Positions 16,939 to 25,726 of a stretch of 64,000 nt of DNA are shown piece by piece; position 1 is the stretch's first letter, and the number at the start of each line of letters is the position of its first letter. The notes beneath the pieces are model-generated. The model searched no databases and was not told the origin of the DNA. It saw nothing but the letters and a program-made list of their open reading frames with translations. The translations under genes and the position numbers were made by a program. The DNA comes from Lactococcus allomyrinae. Its GTDB lineage: Bacteria > Bacillota > Bacilli > Lactobacillales > Streptococcaceae. The stretch covers positions 682,001-746,000 of the forward strand of contig NZ_CP032627.1 in the NCBI RefSeq assembly GCF_003627095.1, written 5' to 3'.

Positions 16939-18711
16939 ATGAGAAAGAAAAAAATTCCAGTATTGTTAATTGCCGCAATTGTCTTTATTTTTGTTGGTAT
17001 TGGTGCATTAGTGTATCCTATTGTAGGAGATTATTTTGCGAATCAACAGCGTTCAACAGCTGTTGCTCATTATGATAATCGATTAGAAAAAATTTCTAAA
17101 TCAGATATTGAACAGAAATTAAAGGATGCTCAAGAATATAATGATAATATTTTTGCTCAGCAGCAAGGTGAAATCGCACCTTATCCTAATATTAAGTATA
17201 AAAACACAATTAATCTTGATGGAGTTATGGCAACACTAGATATTCCAGCGATTGATATTAAAAATATGCCTGTTTTTCATGGTACGAATGAGTTGACTTT
17301 GAATGATGGATTGGGGCATTTTCAGCCTTCATCAGTTCCGATTGGAGGAAAGAATACCCGTGCTGTTATTGCAGGACACTCTGGGTTACAAAATCAGGTA
17401 TTATTCACAAATGTACGAAATCTTCAGGTAGGAGATATTTTTTATATTAATGTTTTAAAGAAAAAATTGGCCTATCAGATTCAATCTATGGATGAAGTTC
17501 TCCCTTCTCAGGTAGATAAAGTCAAGATTATTCCTGGTAAAGATATGGTTACTTTGGTTACTTGTACTCCGCCAGGAATCAATACTTATCGTCTTTTGGT
17601 AAATGGAGTTCGTATCCCATATAGTAAAGCCCAAAAAGCAAAAGTAACTCATAGAGATTTGTTCAGCTATACTAAGGTGGTTATTGCTTCACTGAGTCTT
17701 TGTGCCCTTTTATTTATTGTTATTTTGATTTTATACCGTGTATTAAAAGGTCAATATAACCAAGCAGTTAAGATGATGAATCATGGGAATATAGAAACTT
17801 CAGAAAAAAGGTTGCGTAGATTATTTAAAGCAGTCAAAATCCTTTTTATCACGCTAATTATCGTGATGGTTGGAGTTTTGGGATTTGCCATTTATGGTTA
17901 CACACAGATTCAACATCAGAGGCAGATGAATAGTATTGATGTAGGAAAAACAGAACAGCTCTCGAATTATAATTTGGATAAGATTAATCGTGCTAATTAT
18001 ACAGAGTCAGATGTCACATCTGTTGGGATCGGAAATTATGCTGAGGCTAAGATAAATTTTAATCAGACGGTCAATGATTGGGGTGTAGGGAAAATAGTGA
18101 TTCCTAGTCAACAAATTAATCTTCCAATATTGGCTGGGATGAATAATGATAATTTATTAAATGGTGCAGCTACGTATAGTGTTCAGCAACAGTTGGGAAA
18201 GGGAAATTATGTTTTGCTTGCACATAATATTCCTAATAACAAGGGAGAGTCAAGTCCAGTTCTTTTGGGAAAAATCAATAAATTAAAAAAGGGAGATGTG
18301 ATTTATGCCTCAGATTTCAAAAATGTTTATGTTTATAAAGTTACAACAAATCAGGTCGTTAAGGAGACAGAAACACAATATATTGAACAGCCACAAGATA
18401 GGGGAGGTGAGGCGGTGATTACTCTCATTCGTTGTGAAGGTGGAATGGGCACTCAATTTCGTCGTGTTGTTCAGGGAGATTTGGTGAAAAAAGAGTCAAT
18501 AAGTCAACTAAATAATCAAGACTTAAAGGCTTTGGGTATGAGTAGGATGGCATCTAAGTTATCTAGTGAAATATATACTGGTCCTAGTTATTCGTCAATT
18601 ACTGTTTTAGGGATGAAGATTGCAGCGGCTATTATTAATAATCCGATGCAAACTCTTATTCCTATTGTGTTACTTTTAATGGTTCCTATTCTTTTTTTAA
18701 ATTTACTTTGA
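16939..18711 (+). CDS. Two-domain sortase: class C-like plus class A-like in one chain
   Basis: 590 residues; the start at 16939 is chosen because AGAAAGAGGGG lies upstream and the longer frame only translates the hairpin. Domain 1 (about 70-225) is a class C pilus sortase with His147 (AGHSG), Cys209 (TLVTCTPPG) and Arg218. Two membrane helices follow (about 238-262 and 295-320). Domain 2 (about 360-520) has its own triad: His429 (LLAHN), Cys499 (LIRCEGG) and Arg508/509. It resembles class A in GKIVIPSQQINLPI. A C-terminal helix ends the protein. One protein could both polymerise pilins and anchor them. Length is about twice that of normal sortases, and no stop or frameshift is involved. Confidence 0.88.
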   Translation: MRKKKIPVLLIAAIVFIFVGIGALVYPIVGDYFANQQRSTAVAHYDNRLEKISKSDIEQKLKDAQEYNDNIFAQQQGEIAPYPNIKYKNTINLDGVMATLDIPAIDIKNMPVFHGTNELTLNDGLGHFQPSSVPIGGKNTRAVIAGHSGLQNQVLFTNVRNLQVGDIFYINVLKKKLAYQIQSMDEVLPSQVDKVKIIPGKDMVTLVTCTPPGINTYRLLVNGVRIPYSKAQKAKVTHRDLFSYTKVVIASLSLCALLFIVILILYRVLKGQYNQAVKMMNHGNIETSEKRLRRLFKAVKILFITLIIVMVGVLGFAIYGYTQIQHQRQMNSIDVGKTEQLSNYNLDKINRANYTESDVTSVGIGNYAEAKINFNQTVNDWGVGKIVIPSQQINLPILAGMNNDNLLNGAATYSVQQQLGKGNYVLLAHNIPNNKGESSPVLLGKINKLKKGDVIYASDFKNVYVYKVTTNQVVKETETQYIEQPQDRGGEAVITLIRCEGGMGTQFRRVVQGDLVKKESISQLNNQDLKALGMSRMASKLSSEIYTGPSYSSITVLGMKIAAAIINNPMQTLIPIVLLLMVPILFLNLL

Positions 18712-18761
18712 GTTTTGTGTTAGAAAAGAAGTGATAGGAGTGATAAAGGAGTCAGAGATTT

Positions 18762-19268
18762 ATGGGCAATCTGGAAAAACAAAAAGAAATCAATGAACGA
18801 ATAAAAGCGATTAAGAAAGTCATCCAGCGTTATAGAATTCCAATTTTAAAGCTTTCAGAAAAAATAGATTATCCAGGAACGATAGTGGCTGACGTTTTGT
18901 TTTTTAGAAAAAAAGCTGGGGATGATTTTTTGGAAAAAGTTGAAAAAGCATTGGAGGGGATTGTTAGAGAAAACAGAAGCTTGAATACGATGGCAAAGCA
19001 ACATGATAGAGAAGAAAGAACTAAGAATTCATTTGAAGACTTAGGATTTTTAGACTCAAAAGTTCCAGTAAAGTTTGGCGTAAAAATAAGACGTATTCGC
19101 TATACTTTGAAATACTCAAAAGAAGAATTTGGTGAAAAACTTTCTCCAAGTCTATCAGTTTATACTATTGATGAAATGGAAAACAATCAATTTGTTCCAT
19201 CACTAAGTTATCTTATCCAAATTGCAGATATGGGAAATGTGACATTAGACTGGCTCTTAAGGGATTAA
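18762..19268 (+). CDS. XRE-family regulator with duplicated helix-turn-helix region
   Basis: 168 residues. The C-terminal half (about 105-165, FGVKIRRIRYTLKYSKEEFGEKLSPSLSVYTIDEMENNQ) is a clear XRE/Cro-type HTH. The N-terminal half (about 15-65) has a similar helical spacing and looks like a second, degenerate copy. It follows the sortase by 50 bases with no terminator, ahead of a terminator of its own, so it probably belongs to the pilus transcript and may control it (inference). Confidence 0.7.
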   Translation: MGNLEKQKEINERIKAIKKVIQRYRIPILKLSEKIDYPGTIVADVLFFRKKAGDDFLEKVEKALEGIVRENRSLNTMAKQHDREERTKNSFEDLGFLDSKVPVKFGVKIRRIRYTLKYSKEEFGEKLSPSLSVYTIDEMENNQFVPSLSYLIQIADMGNVTLDWLLRD

Positions 19269-19333
19269 TAGGCTCTTGGTAGCTATTTGAGGAGTAGGAG
19301 AGAATGATTGATTTCTGTCAACAGTTTTAAGTT

Positions 19334-19362
19334 AAAAAACAGTTCAATAGAGCTGTTTTTTT
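19334..19362 (+). terminator. Terminator of the pilus/regulator unit
   Basis: AAACAGTTC / GAGCTGTTT stem with one G-T pair and a T run after. Confidence 0.85.
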
Positions 19363-19674
19363 ATCATTTACGGAAATTATGGAACTTAGACATTTGTGTG
19401 ATTTTTAGATAGAATGAGTGTGCGATGTAGATGCATACTCTAAAAGCAATCTAATTTATGCAAATGTATTCAAGATTGATTATATTTCGTTTCAAAATGG
19501 AGGAGTTGCAAATAGTACTAAAACTAAGATTAACGAGTTTAGGGCTAATCCTGATGGAAATATTGAAGGGATAAATAAGAATGATAACTCAAAAGTTGAA
19601 TAGTTAATCAAGGTTCAAAGTTTAAAAATGGACATTTGTTAGCTTTATGTCTATATTTTTTAATTGGTTTAACA
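19363..19674 (+). other. Short unassigned frame between two terminators
   Basis: A 61-codon frame (GTG, 19418-19603) has no ribosome site and no family signature; its second half is Asn/Lys rich (NGGVANSTKTKINEF). It may be a remnant of a surface-protein gene or chance. No other structure was seen. Confidence 0.25.
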
Positions 19675-19707
19675 AAAAAGAATCACTCTATTGGTGATTC
19701 TTTTTTA
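19675..19707. terminator. Bidirectional terminator before rex
   Basis: AAAAGAATCAC / GTGATTCTTTT stem with 6-base loop; serves the convergent rex gene. Confidence 0.88.
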
Positions 19708-19721
19708 CAGTTTGTCTATTT

Positions 19722-20369
19722 TTATTTATTGTCATTCATGAAGAAAAGCAAAGTTTGAAGTTCTTTAGTGAGATCAATAGATTGAACGACAACATCTGAT
19801 GGGACGCGAAGGCGAATAGGAGCGAAATTTAGGATTCCTTTGATACCAGCTTTAATCAAAATATCAACGACTTCCTGAGCGTCTTCTTTTCTAACAGAAA
19901 GAATGGCAGTTTTGATATCTGATTTTTTTACATTTCTCTCTAAATCGGAAATATTAAAGACTGGAATACCATCATCTGTCTGTGTACCCACTAATGGATT
20001 TCCAGAAATGTCATAGGCCTGAGTAATTCTCATTTTATTGCGTTCTTGGAAGTGGTAGTGGAGCAATGCTCGTCCGAGATTTCCCACTCCAATCAGTGCT
20101 AGATGTGTTTCTTGATCTTGCCCAAGTAATTCGCCGAAAAAGTCACGTAATACTTGTGTTTCATAGCCATAACCACGGCGCCCAAGTTCACCGAAAAGAG
20201 AGAAGTCTCGGCGAATTGTTGCAGCATCCACACCAATTTTTTCAGAAATCAACTGCGAATTAGTCCGTGTGATGTTTTCTTCAACCAAATTTTTAAATAA
20301 ACGATAGTATTGAGGAAGACGTTTTGCGGTTGCTTTTGGCAAAGTTTTACTAAATTTAGTGTCAGTCAT
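19722..20369 (-). CDS. rex: Rex, NADH/NAD+-sensing repressor
   Basis: 215 residues from the start at 20369, chosen because GGAG lies eight bases upstream; a longer frame to 20402 adds residues unlike the family. N-terminal winged helix (ATAKRLPQYYRLFKNL..ISEKIGVDAATIRRDFSLFGELGRRGYGY), then a Rossmann domain with IGVGNLGRALLHY and AYDISGNPLVG. Rex releases DNA when NADH rises and controls fermentation genes. A TTGTGAAAT half-site lies upstream (20468-20476), hinting at autoregulation. Confidence 0.95.
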   Translation of the reverse strand: MTDTKFSKTLPKATAKRLPQYYRLFKNLVEENITRTNSQLISEKIGVDAATIRRDFSLFGELGRRGYGYETQVLRDFFGELLGQDQETHLALIGVGNLGRALLHYHFQERNKMRITQAYDISGNPLVGTQTDDGIPVFNISDLERNVKKSDIKTAILSVRKEDAQEVVDILIKAGIKGILNFAPIRLRVPSDVVVQSIDLTKELQTLLFFMNDNK

Positions 20370-20514
20370 TTTTTTCTCCGTATAAAATGTGTATTTTGAC
20401 ACATTTCATCTTAAATTTTTGTTTCAAAAGTTAAATCTGTTTCTTTTGTGATAATTTTACCAAAAGTTTGTGAAATTATCAACCAAAAATAACAGAAGTG
20501 AATTATGACCGATA

Positions 20515-20530
20515 TTGTCAGCGCTGACAA
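20515..20530. repeat. TGTCAG-CG-CTGACA palindrome
   Basis: Perfect intergenic copy between rex and the DUF4097 gene, followed by a lone TTGTCAG. Confidence 0.85.
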
Positions 20531-20566
20531 TGTGTTGTCAGAAGAATAAATAATATAAATGAAGTA

Positions 20567-20600
20567 TAAAAAAGCTGTCAGCATACTGACAACTTTTTCT
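20567..20600. terminator. Terminator of the PadR operon, built on the palindrome
   Basis: TGTCAG-CATA-CTGACA core (20575-20590) extended by A and T runs on both sides. It lies directly downstream of the minus-strand DUF4097 gene. Confidence 0.75.
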
Positions 20601-20608
20601 GTAATTAA

Positions 20609-21505
20609 TTAGTGATTCAAATTAATCTGACTATCACTGACAGAAATTTTAAGGGACTGATTCAAATTACCATCAGTAAAGGGAAAACTTTGGCGCTGAT
20701 GATTCACATGGAGACTGCTATCTTGTCCGTCAATCATCAGACCAGCTACTTTAGGATAATTTAATGTGAGCCTGCTGTCATTAAGTGTCCATGTGCCAGC
20801 TCTTTTGACAGTAAGTGCACTTGTATCAAAAGCAGAATCATTGGCACTGACATTAAAGATGTCAGTCTGTAAGTCGGTCAGTACGAGCTGAGAGTCTCTC
20901 CCTTTGGAAGTAAGGGTTGAAAATTGACTGTCTGAAATCTCAAGATGACTATCTGAGAAGTTAAGTGCTGCAGGAGAAGCTACTGACAAATGACGAGCAG
21001 TCAGCTTAGTATCACGAAACTGACCTGAAAAATTTTTCAAAGAAAAATGTTCTAGTGTTATTGTTGTATCAGAAAGTTGTAATTGTAAAGATTTAATCTG
21101 ATTTTTGTCGGGAAGTGTGATGATTAACGTTTCTTTCTGAGCAGAACCAAAAGACAAAGTTGGAGCCCTAAATAAAGTTGAACCTTCAGAGCTAGTTGAT
21201 TTTGTCTGAATGACCGCACTTTTTCCTTGAGAAGTAATCACTGTATTACGTTCAAGAAGGTGTGACTCAACTTTAAATTCAGAACCTTCTCTAAATGACA
21301 CATTGACATCTGATGCATTAATTTTAAGATTTTCTACAGAAGAATTGAGAGCTTGATGAGTGACTACCATCTTACTAAGTTGTGGATGACCATTTTTCCA
21401 GACAATACTTCTAGACGCTCCCATCCCGAATCCGATAAGTCCGAGTGCACAACCTAAAACCAAAAGTACAGCACCAGCTATCATAAGATTTTTAAATTTC
21501 ATCAA
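20609..21505 (-). CDS. DUF4097-type protein, membrane-anchored beta-helix
   Basis: 298 residues: one N-terminal membrane helix (LMIAGAVLLVLGCALGLIGFG), then a repetitive beta-rich domain with alternating S/D/T motifs (LQLSDTTITLEHFSLKNF, LSVASPAALNFSDSHLEISDSQF) typical of DUF4097/LiaX-like proteins, which respond to envelope damage. It overlaps the upstream HAAS-domain gene by four bases. Third gene of a PadR-HAAS-DUF4097 operon, a common envelope-stress arrangement in Firmicutes. Confidence 0.82.
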   Translation of the reverse strand: MMKFKNLMIAGAVLLVLGCALGLIGFGMGASRSIVWKNGHPQLSKMVVTHQALNSSVENLKINASDVNVSFREGSEFKVESHLLERNTVITSQGKSAVIQTKSTSSEGSTLFRAPTLSFGSAQKETLIITLPDKNQIKSLQLQLSDTTITLEHFSLKNFSGQFRDTKLTARHLSVASPAALNFSDSHLEISDSQFSTLTSKGRDSQLVLTDLQTDIFNVSANDSAFDTSALTVKRAGTWTLNDSRLTLNYPKVAGLMIDGQDSSLHVNHQRQSFPFTDGNLNQSLKISVSDSQINLNH

Positions 21506-22119
21506 ATTGCTCCCCTCATCTTAATATTCGATTTTCTTGTTAATTTGTACCCAATCCATTTGATAAGTTTCATGAATAAATTAAACAAAACATGGGTAAG
21601 TTTGAGTGTCAATGGAGCAAAAATAAATCCAAGACCGATAGCAACAAAAGCAATCCCTGTGAAGAAGATGAAAGTTACCAAACTTTGTGCGAGAATTCCA
21701 AAGGCAGAAATCAGAGTAAAAAATCCACTTAAAATCAGGGCAATTACTGCAATATAGTAAGAGAATAATAAGGCGATAAGCACAATGCAGCAAGCGAATA
21801 AAACAAGAAAAAGACTTAAAGCGACAGGAAGCAACAGCGGTGAAGCGAAGAGTCCGAGAACAATCAACCAAACCAATTGCAATCTATGTTTGGTGTTTTG
21901 AGGCTGAACAGATGTACTATTTTCAGCATCCTGTTCTAGGAAATAGGTCATTTTAAGTGCTTGAGCGAATTTCTTTGGTGTTCCATATTTTGCTGAGACT
22001 TGTTCTAAAGTGAGGTTTGCATCAAGAAAATATTCTTCATAGTACTCCAAAAGTTCAATAGATTCTTTTTGAGGAATACCCGTAAGGTGCTTTTGAACCT
22101 CATTAAGATAGTTATTCAT
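21502..22119 (-). CDS. DUF1700/HAAS-domain membrane protein
   Basis: 205 residues: a HAAS-type N-terminal helical domain (NNYLNEVQKHLTGIPQKESIELLEYYEEYFLDA..YGTPKKFAQAL), followed by four or five membrane helices and a basic tail. It overlaps padR by eight bases and the DUF4097 gene by four. HAAS proteins are nearly always paired with PadR regulators and their own small operon; the exact activity is unknown. Confidence 0.85.
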   Translation of the reverse strand: MNNYLNEVQKHLTGIPQKESIELLEYYEEYFLDANLTLEQVSAKYGTPKKFAQALKMTYFLEQDAENSTSVQPQNTKHRLQLVWLIVLGLFASPLLLPVALSLFLVLFACCIVLIALLFSYYIAVIALILSGFFTLISAFGILAQSLVTFIFFTGIAFVAIGLGFIFAPLTLKLTHVLFNLFMKLIKWIGYKLTRKSNIKMRGAI

Positions 22120-22426
22120 CTTTTTCTCCTAACATTTCATCAATAATTTGTCGAAAGTTCTTCCAATCTTCTGTAATTTTTTTGAGTTCATCTTTTCCAT
22201 CGGAAGTGATTCTGTAATAACGTCTCATTCTTCCTTCAAAAGGGATATCATAGGTTTCAAGTAATTCATTTTTCCTGAGACGGCGGAGTACAGGATACAT
22301 TGTTGATTCGCTTATAGGAAGCCGTTCTTGGACATTTTTAGTGATAATGTAACCATAAAGGTCTTCTTGATTAAGTAAGGCTAAAACGGTGCCGTCAAGT
22401 AAAAGACTTGGGATTTGAATTTCCAT
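22112..22426 (-). CDS. PadR-family transcriptional regulator
   Basis: 104 residues with the PadR winged helix: DGTVLALLNQEDLYGYIITKNVQE, ISESTMYPVLRRLRKNELLETYDIPFEGRMRRYYRITSDGKDEL, and a short C-terminal helix for dimerisation. First gene of a three-gene overlapping operon on the minus strand and probably its repressor, since a strong AT dyad lies upstream. Confidence 0.93.
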   Translation of the reverse strand: MEIQIPSLLLDGTVLALLNQEDLYGYIITKNVQERLPISESTMYPVLRRLRKNELLETYDIPFEGRMRRYYRITSDGKDELKKITEDWKNFRQIIDEMLGEKDE

Positions 22427-22451
22427 AGATTTCCTTTCTATATCGTTTATA

Positions 22452-22477
22452 ATACTATATTATATGAAATATAGTAT
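22452..22477 (-). promoter_or_regulatory. Dyad ATACTATAT-N8-ATATAGTAT, probable PadR operator
   Basis: Perfect 9-bp arms 26-52 bases upstream of padR. Its AT-rich ATAC/GTAT dyad is like operators of other PadR proteins, so autoregulation is likely. Confidence 0.65.
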
Positions 22478-22500
22478 AAAGTCAAATCATCCTGTGATAT

Positions 22501-22537
22501 TTAAAACGTTTTCAAATGTATTCTTTTAATGATAAAA
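22501..22537 (+). promoter_or_regulatory. Promoter region of spx with cre-like site
   Basis: A near-match to a CcpA cre site (TTGAAAACGTTTTAA on the minus strand, one mismatch, 22501-22515) precedes an extended -10 (TGATAAAAT) about 60 bases before the start codon. Confidence 0.4.
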
Positions 22538-22598
22538 TGGAATTATGATAGAAACAAAGGCTTTCAGGGCTTGGCGAGTATTTAGTTAAGGAGAAAAT

Positions 22599-22991
22599 AT
22601 GATTAAACTTTATCTCAGTAATTCTTGCACATCGTGTAGAAAAGCAAGAAAATGGTTACAAAGTCATGGTATCAAGTTTAGAGAAATTAAATTATCACCA
22701 AATTTGCTGAGTAAGGAGGATTTAATCAAGATGTTATCCTTATCAGAAAATGGTTTTGAAGATATTATTTCTAGTCGAAGCAAGAAATACTTGGAAGTTG
22801 TTTATGATTTTGGAAATTTGCACTTAGATGAAGCTATCGCTTTAATCCAAAGAGAGCCAAGATTTTTGAGAAGACCACTCATTTTGGATGAAAGACGATT
22901 GCTGATAGGCTATAATAAAGAAAAAATTCGTAGCTTTATTCCTACGGAAGTACGTAGAGTTGCCTTGAAATCAAGAATGGTTCTAGCCTGA
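22599..22991 (+). CDS. spx: Spx-family redox regulator with CXXC
   Basis: 130 residues. MIKLYLSNSCTSCRKARKWL carries the redox CXXC at positions 10-13; LLSKEDLIKMLSLSENGFEDIISSRSK and FLRRPLILDERRLLIGYNKEKIRSF are typical. It binds the RNA polymerase alpha subunit and redirects transcription under oxidative stress. Lactococci have several paralogs, so which one this is cannot be told. It is a single-gene unit ended by the terminator at 23012. Confidence 0.88.
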   Translation: MIKLYLSNSCTSCRKARKWLQSHGIKFREIKLSPNLLSKEDLIKMLSLSENGFEDIISSRSKKYLEVVYDFGNLHLDEAIALIQREPRFLRRPLILDERRLLIGYNKEKIRSFIPTEVRRVALKSRMVLA

Positions 22992-23011
22992 GCATGAGGA
23001 AATGAGTAAAG

Positions 23012-23041
23012 TAGACTTACCAATACGAGTAAGTCTATTTC
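23012..23041 (+). terminator. Terminator of spx
   Basis: TAGACTTAC / GTAAGTCTA stem with an eight-base loop and a short T run. Confidence 0.8.
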
Positions 23042-23347
23042 AATTTTGCAAAAGTCTAGCTTTGCCTTTGTTCATATCTCAATATTGAAAAGAAGGAGAA
23101 TTGTAATTATTGATGAAGTAATCGCTTCTTCAATGATGAGTTAGAAAAAGAGTACCAAAAGCCGATTTGAAATGATATAATAAACATGAATGCCTAACAG
23201 CTAAAAATAGAAGTAGAGCTAATCCGTCGTGAATAAACGACAATAAATGAACAATGGTGATATAAAATCCTACTGGATTTTAAAATGAAATTCGCATACT
23301 TCAAAAAGTTAAAGGACATCGTTTTATGAAGAGGTTTAAATAGAATT
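23042..23347 (+). other. Region upstream of the ABC-F gene
   Basis: 306 bases without a recognisable gene; probable 5' leader. ABC-F genes are often controlled by upstream leader ORFs, but no convincing one with a ribosome site was seen. Confidence 0.35.
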
Positions 23348-25256
23348 ATGATTTTACTACAAGGAAATGGCATCGCTCGTACTTTTGGTGGCGATGTTTT
23401 ATTTAAAGATATTAATTTTAGTTTGCAAGATAAGTCGCGTATGGCTTTGGTTGGACGAAATGGTGCTGGAAAATCTACTTTATTAAAAATTATTGCTGGA
23501 GTTGAGGAGCCGAGTTCAGGAATGATTTCAAAAGTTAGAGATTTGTCGATGAACTATCTTGCACAGGATACGGGACTAAACTCGGATTTAACTATTTTTG
23601 ATGAGATGCTGACAGTTTTTGAAAAAATACGTCAGATGGAAAAACAGCTTCGTCAGATGGAAATGCAGATGGGAGAACTAGAGTCTGACGATTTAGCAGT
23701 TCTTATGGCACGATATGACCATCTCTCAGAAGAATTTCGAGTTTTAAATGGTTTTACCTATGAGGCAGAGATAAAGGCAGTATTGAATGGTTTTCGCTTT
23801 GATGAATCAATGTGGGATAGAAAAATTTCAAGCTTATCTGGGGACAAAAAACACGCCTTGCTTTAGCAAAAATGCTTTTGGAAAAGCCGCAGTTGTTAAT
23901 TTTAGATGAACCAACGAACCATTTGGATATTGAAACGCTGGCTTGGTTGGAAAATTATTTAAAAAATTATGACGGAAGTCTTTTGATTGTTAGTCACGAT
24001 CGATATTTTTTGGATAAAGTCGTGAATGAAGTTTTAGAACTATCCAGAGGTGAGTTGACTCGTTTTGTTGGAAATTATTCAAAATATGTTGAACTTCGTG
24101 AAGAAAAGTTACTTTCTGAACTTAAAAATTTTGAAAAACAACAAAAAGAAATTGCGAAGTTAGAGGATTACGTAGCACGCAATCTTGCACGTGCTTCAAC
24201 GACAAAAATGGCGCAATCTCGTCGGAAAAGATTGGAAAAAATGGAGCGTCTGGACTCTCCTTCTGGAGATGAAAAGTCTGCACACGTTACTTTTATTCCC
24301 GAAAAATCTTCAGGTAATGTGGTTCTGACAGTGACAAATGCCACGATTGGTTATCCTGATAAGGTACTTTCAAAGTCAATTAACCTTGATGAACGTAAAG
24401 GAGAAGCGATTGCTATTGTTGGCCCAAATGGGATTGGGAAAACAACACTTATTAAATCCATTATTGGTCAAATTCCTTTTATTTCGGGTGAGTCCAAACT
24501 TGGTGCAAATGTGCTACTGGGCTACTACGATCAAGAGCAAGGACGTTTAACTTCATCTAATACGGTGCTTGACGAGTTGTGGAATGAACATCGTCTTCTT
24601 AATGAGGTCGAGATTCGCAATATGTTAGGAAATTTTTTATTCTCTGGTGAAGACGTGAAAAAGACGGTAGGAATGCTGTCTGGAGGTGAAAAAGCACGTT
24701 TATTATTAGCAAAATTGGCGATGAACCATGATAATTTTTTGATTTTGGATGAACCAACAAACCACTTGGATATTGATTCGCGTGAGGTGCTTGAAAATGC
24801 TTTGATTGACTTTGCAGGCACGATTTTATTTGTCTCGCATGACCGTTATTTCATTAATCGTGTAGCAACAAAAGTGATTGAACTCTCAGCCGAGGGGAGT
24901 ATGGAGTTTTTGGGCGACTATGATTATTACTTGGAAAAGAAAGAAGAAATTGAGTTTGCAAGGGAAGCGTTAGGGGGCGAGAGTTTGTTGAATCAGCGAG
25001 TCAGCAAGACTTTGCAGCACAAAAAGAAGCGCAAAAAAACCGACGCAAAATTGAACGAGATGTTGCAAATGCGGAAGAAACTTTAGAAAGAATAGAGTTT
25101 ACGATAAAAGAGTTACTGGTGCAGATGCATGAAAATTCGGAAGACTTTGTAAAGCTTGGAGAACTTCAGGCAAGTATTGATACATTGACTGAGCAAAAAG
25201 ATGAAGCTGAGCTTATGCTTCTTGAAGCGATGGAACTACTAGAAGAGTTAGAATAA
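23348..25256 (+). CDS. ABC-F ATPase (YdiF/Uup-like), two -1 frameshifts
   Basis: Ribosome-associated ABC-F protein; restored length 636 residues. ABC1 has GRNGAGKST and, after the first break, LLILDEPTNHLD; ABC2 has GPNGIGKTT, LSGGEKARLLLAKL and LILDEPTNHLD; between them is the arm/linker (KRLEKMERLDSP). Break 1 is at a G4 run (23840-23843), where one more G gives LSGGQKTRLALAKM. Break 2 is at a G5 run (24973-24977), where one more G gives LGGREFVESA and opens a frame to 25256 coding a C-terminal coiled coil (AEETLERIEFTIKELL..LLEELE). Both point to undercalled G tracts or slippage; otherwise intact. Confidence 0.85.
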
Positions 25257-25259
25257 GAC

Positions 25260-25288
25260 TTGCAAATTTGTCTGATCTTTGATAGAAT
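25260..25288 (+). promoter_or_regulatory. Promoter of the pyrEC leader
   Basis: TTGCAA, exactly 17 bases, TAGAAT; just after the ABC-F stop. Confidence 0.75.
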
Positions 25289-25419
25289 CGTTCTAATAAA
25301 ACTTTTAATTTAGGGTTGGTTTTTGCAGCTTGCTGTGAGATTGCCCTGTTCTAGTGACGGGAAGTCCTAGGATAGTCCAGAGAGACTAGCAAGGTTGAGA
25401 ACAGGTGTAGAATAATCAT

Positions 25420-25435
25420 CTGTCAGTACTGACAA
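25420..25435. repeat. TGTCAG-TA-CTGACA palindrome in the pyr leader
   Basis: Perfect copy just 3' of the PyrR hairpin. Confidence 0.85.
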
Positions 25436-25500
25436 AAAGTCTGTCCGTTCAATATGGCTTGATTTGTATTGAACGAGCGCTTTATCGGCTTATACAATAA

Positions 25501-25520
25501 GCTGTCAGTATACTGACAGA
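25501..25520. repeat. TGTCAG-TATA-CTGACA palindrome in the pyr leader
   Basis: Variant with a four-base centre, followed by AAAACTTTT, 20 bases before the attenuator terminator. Confidence 0.8.
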
Positions 25521-25726
25521 AAACTTTTACAAAATTTTTCAAAACTTGCAGTGTTTCTGCAAGTTTTTTTGTTATAACACTACACAATTAATTGAGTTCA
25601 TTTTTTTATTCGTTATGCTTTAAACACCAACTTTTATGCATTGTGTCAAGCGCAAGTTGTATTAACGCAAAATAAGTATAACAGTATTAAATATTCTCAT
25701 CTCTTACTAAAAGGAGTTAATTTTCT

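Larger units (their letters stand above)
25345..25571 (+). ncRNA. PyrR-type attenuator leader of pyrE-pyrC
   Basis: A hairpin closed by CCTGTTCT (25345-25352) and AGAACAGG (25398-25405) presents AGTCCAGAGAGACT (25374-25387), close to the PyrR-binding loop consensus. It is followed by a GTTCAATA/TATTGAAC hairpin, a GCTTAT/ATAAGC hairpin, two dispersed palindromes and a terminator AACTTGCAG/CTGCAAGTT plus T7 (25543-25571). PyrR with UMP would stabilise the first hairpin and let the terminator form, lowering pyrimidine synthesis. The exact antiterminator pairing is not worked out. Confidence 0.75.
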
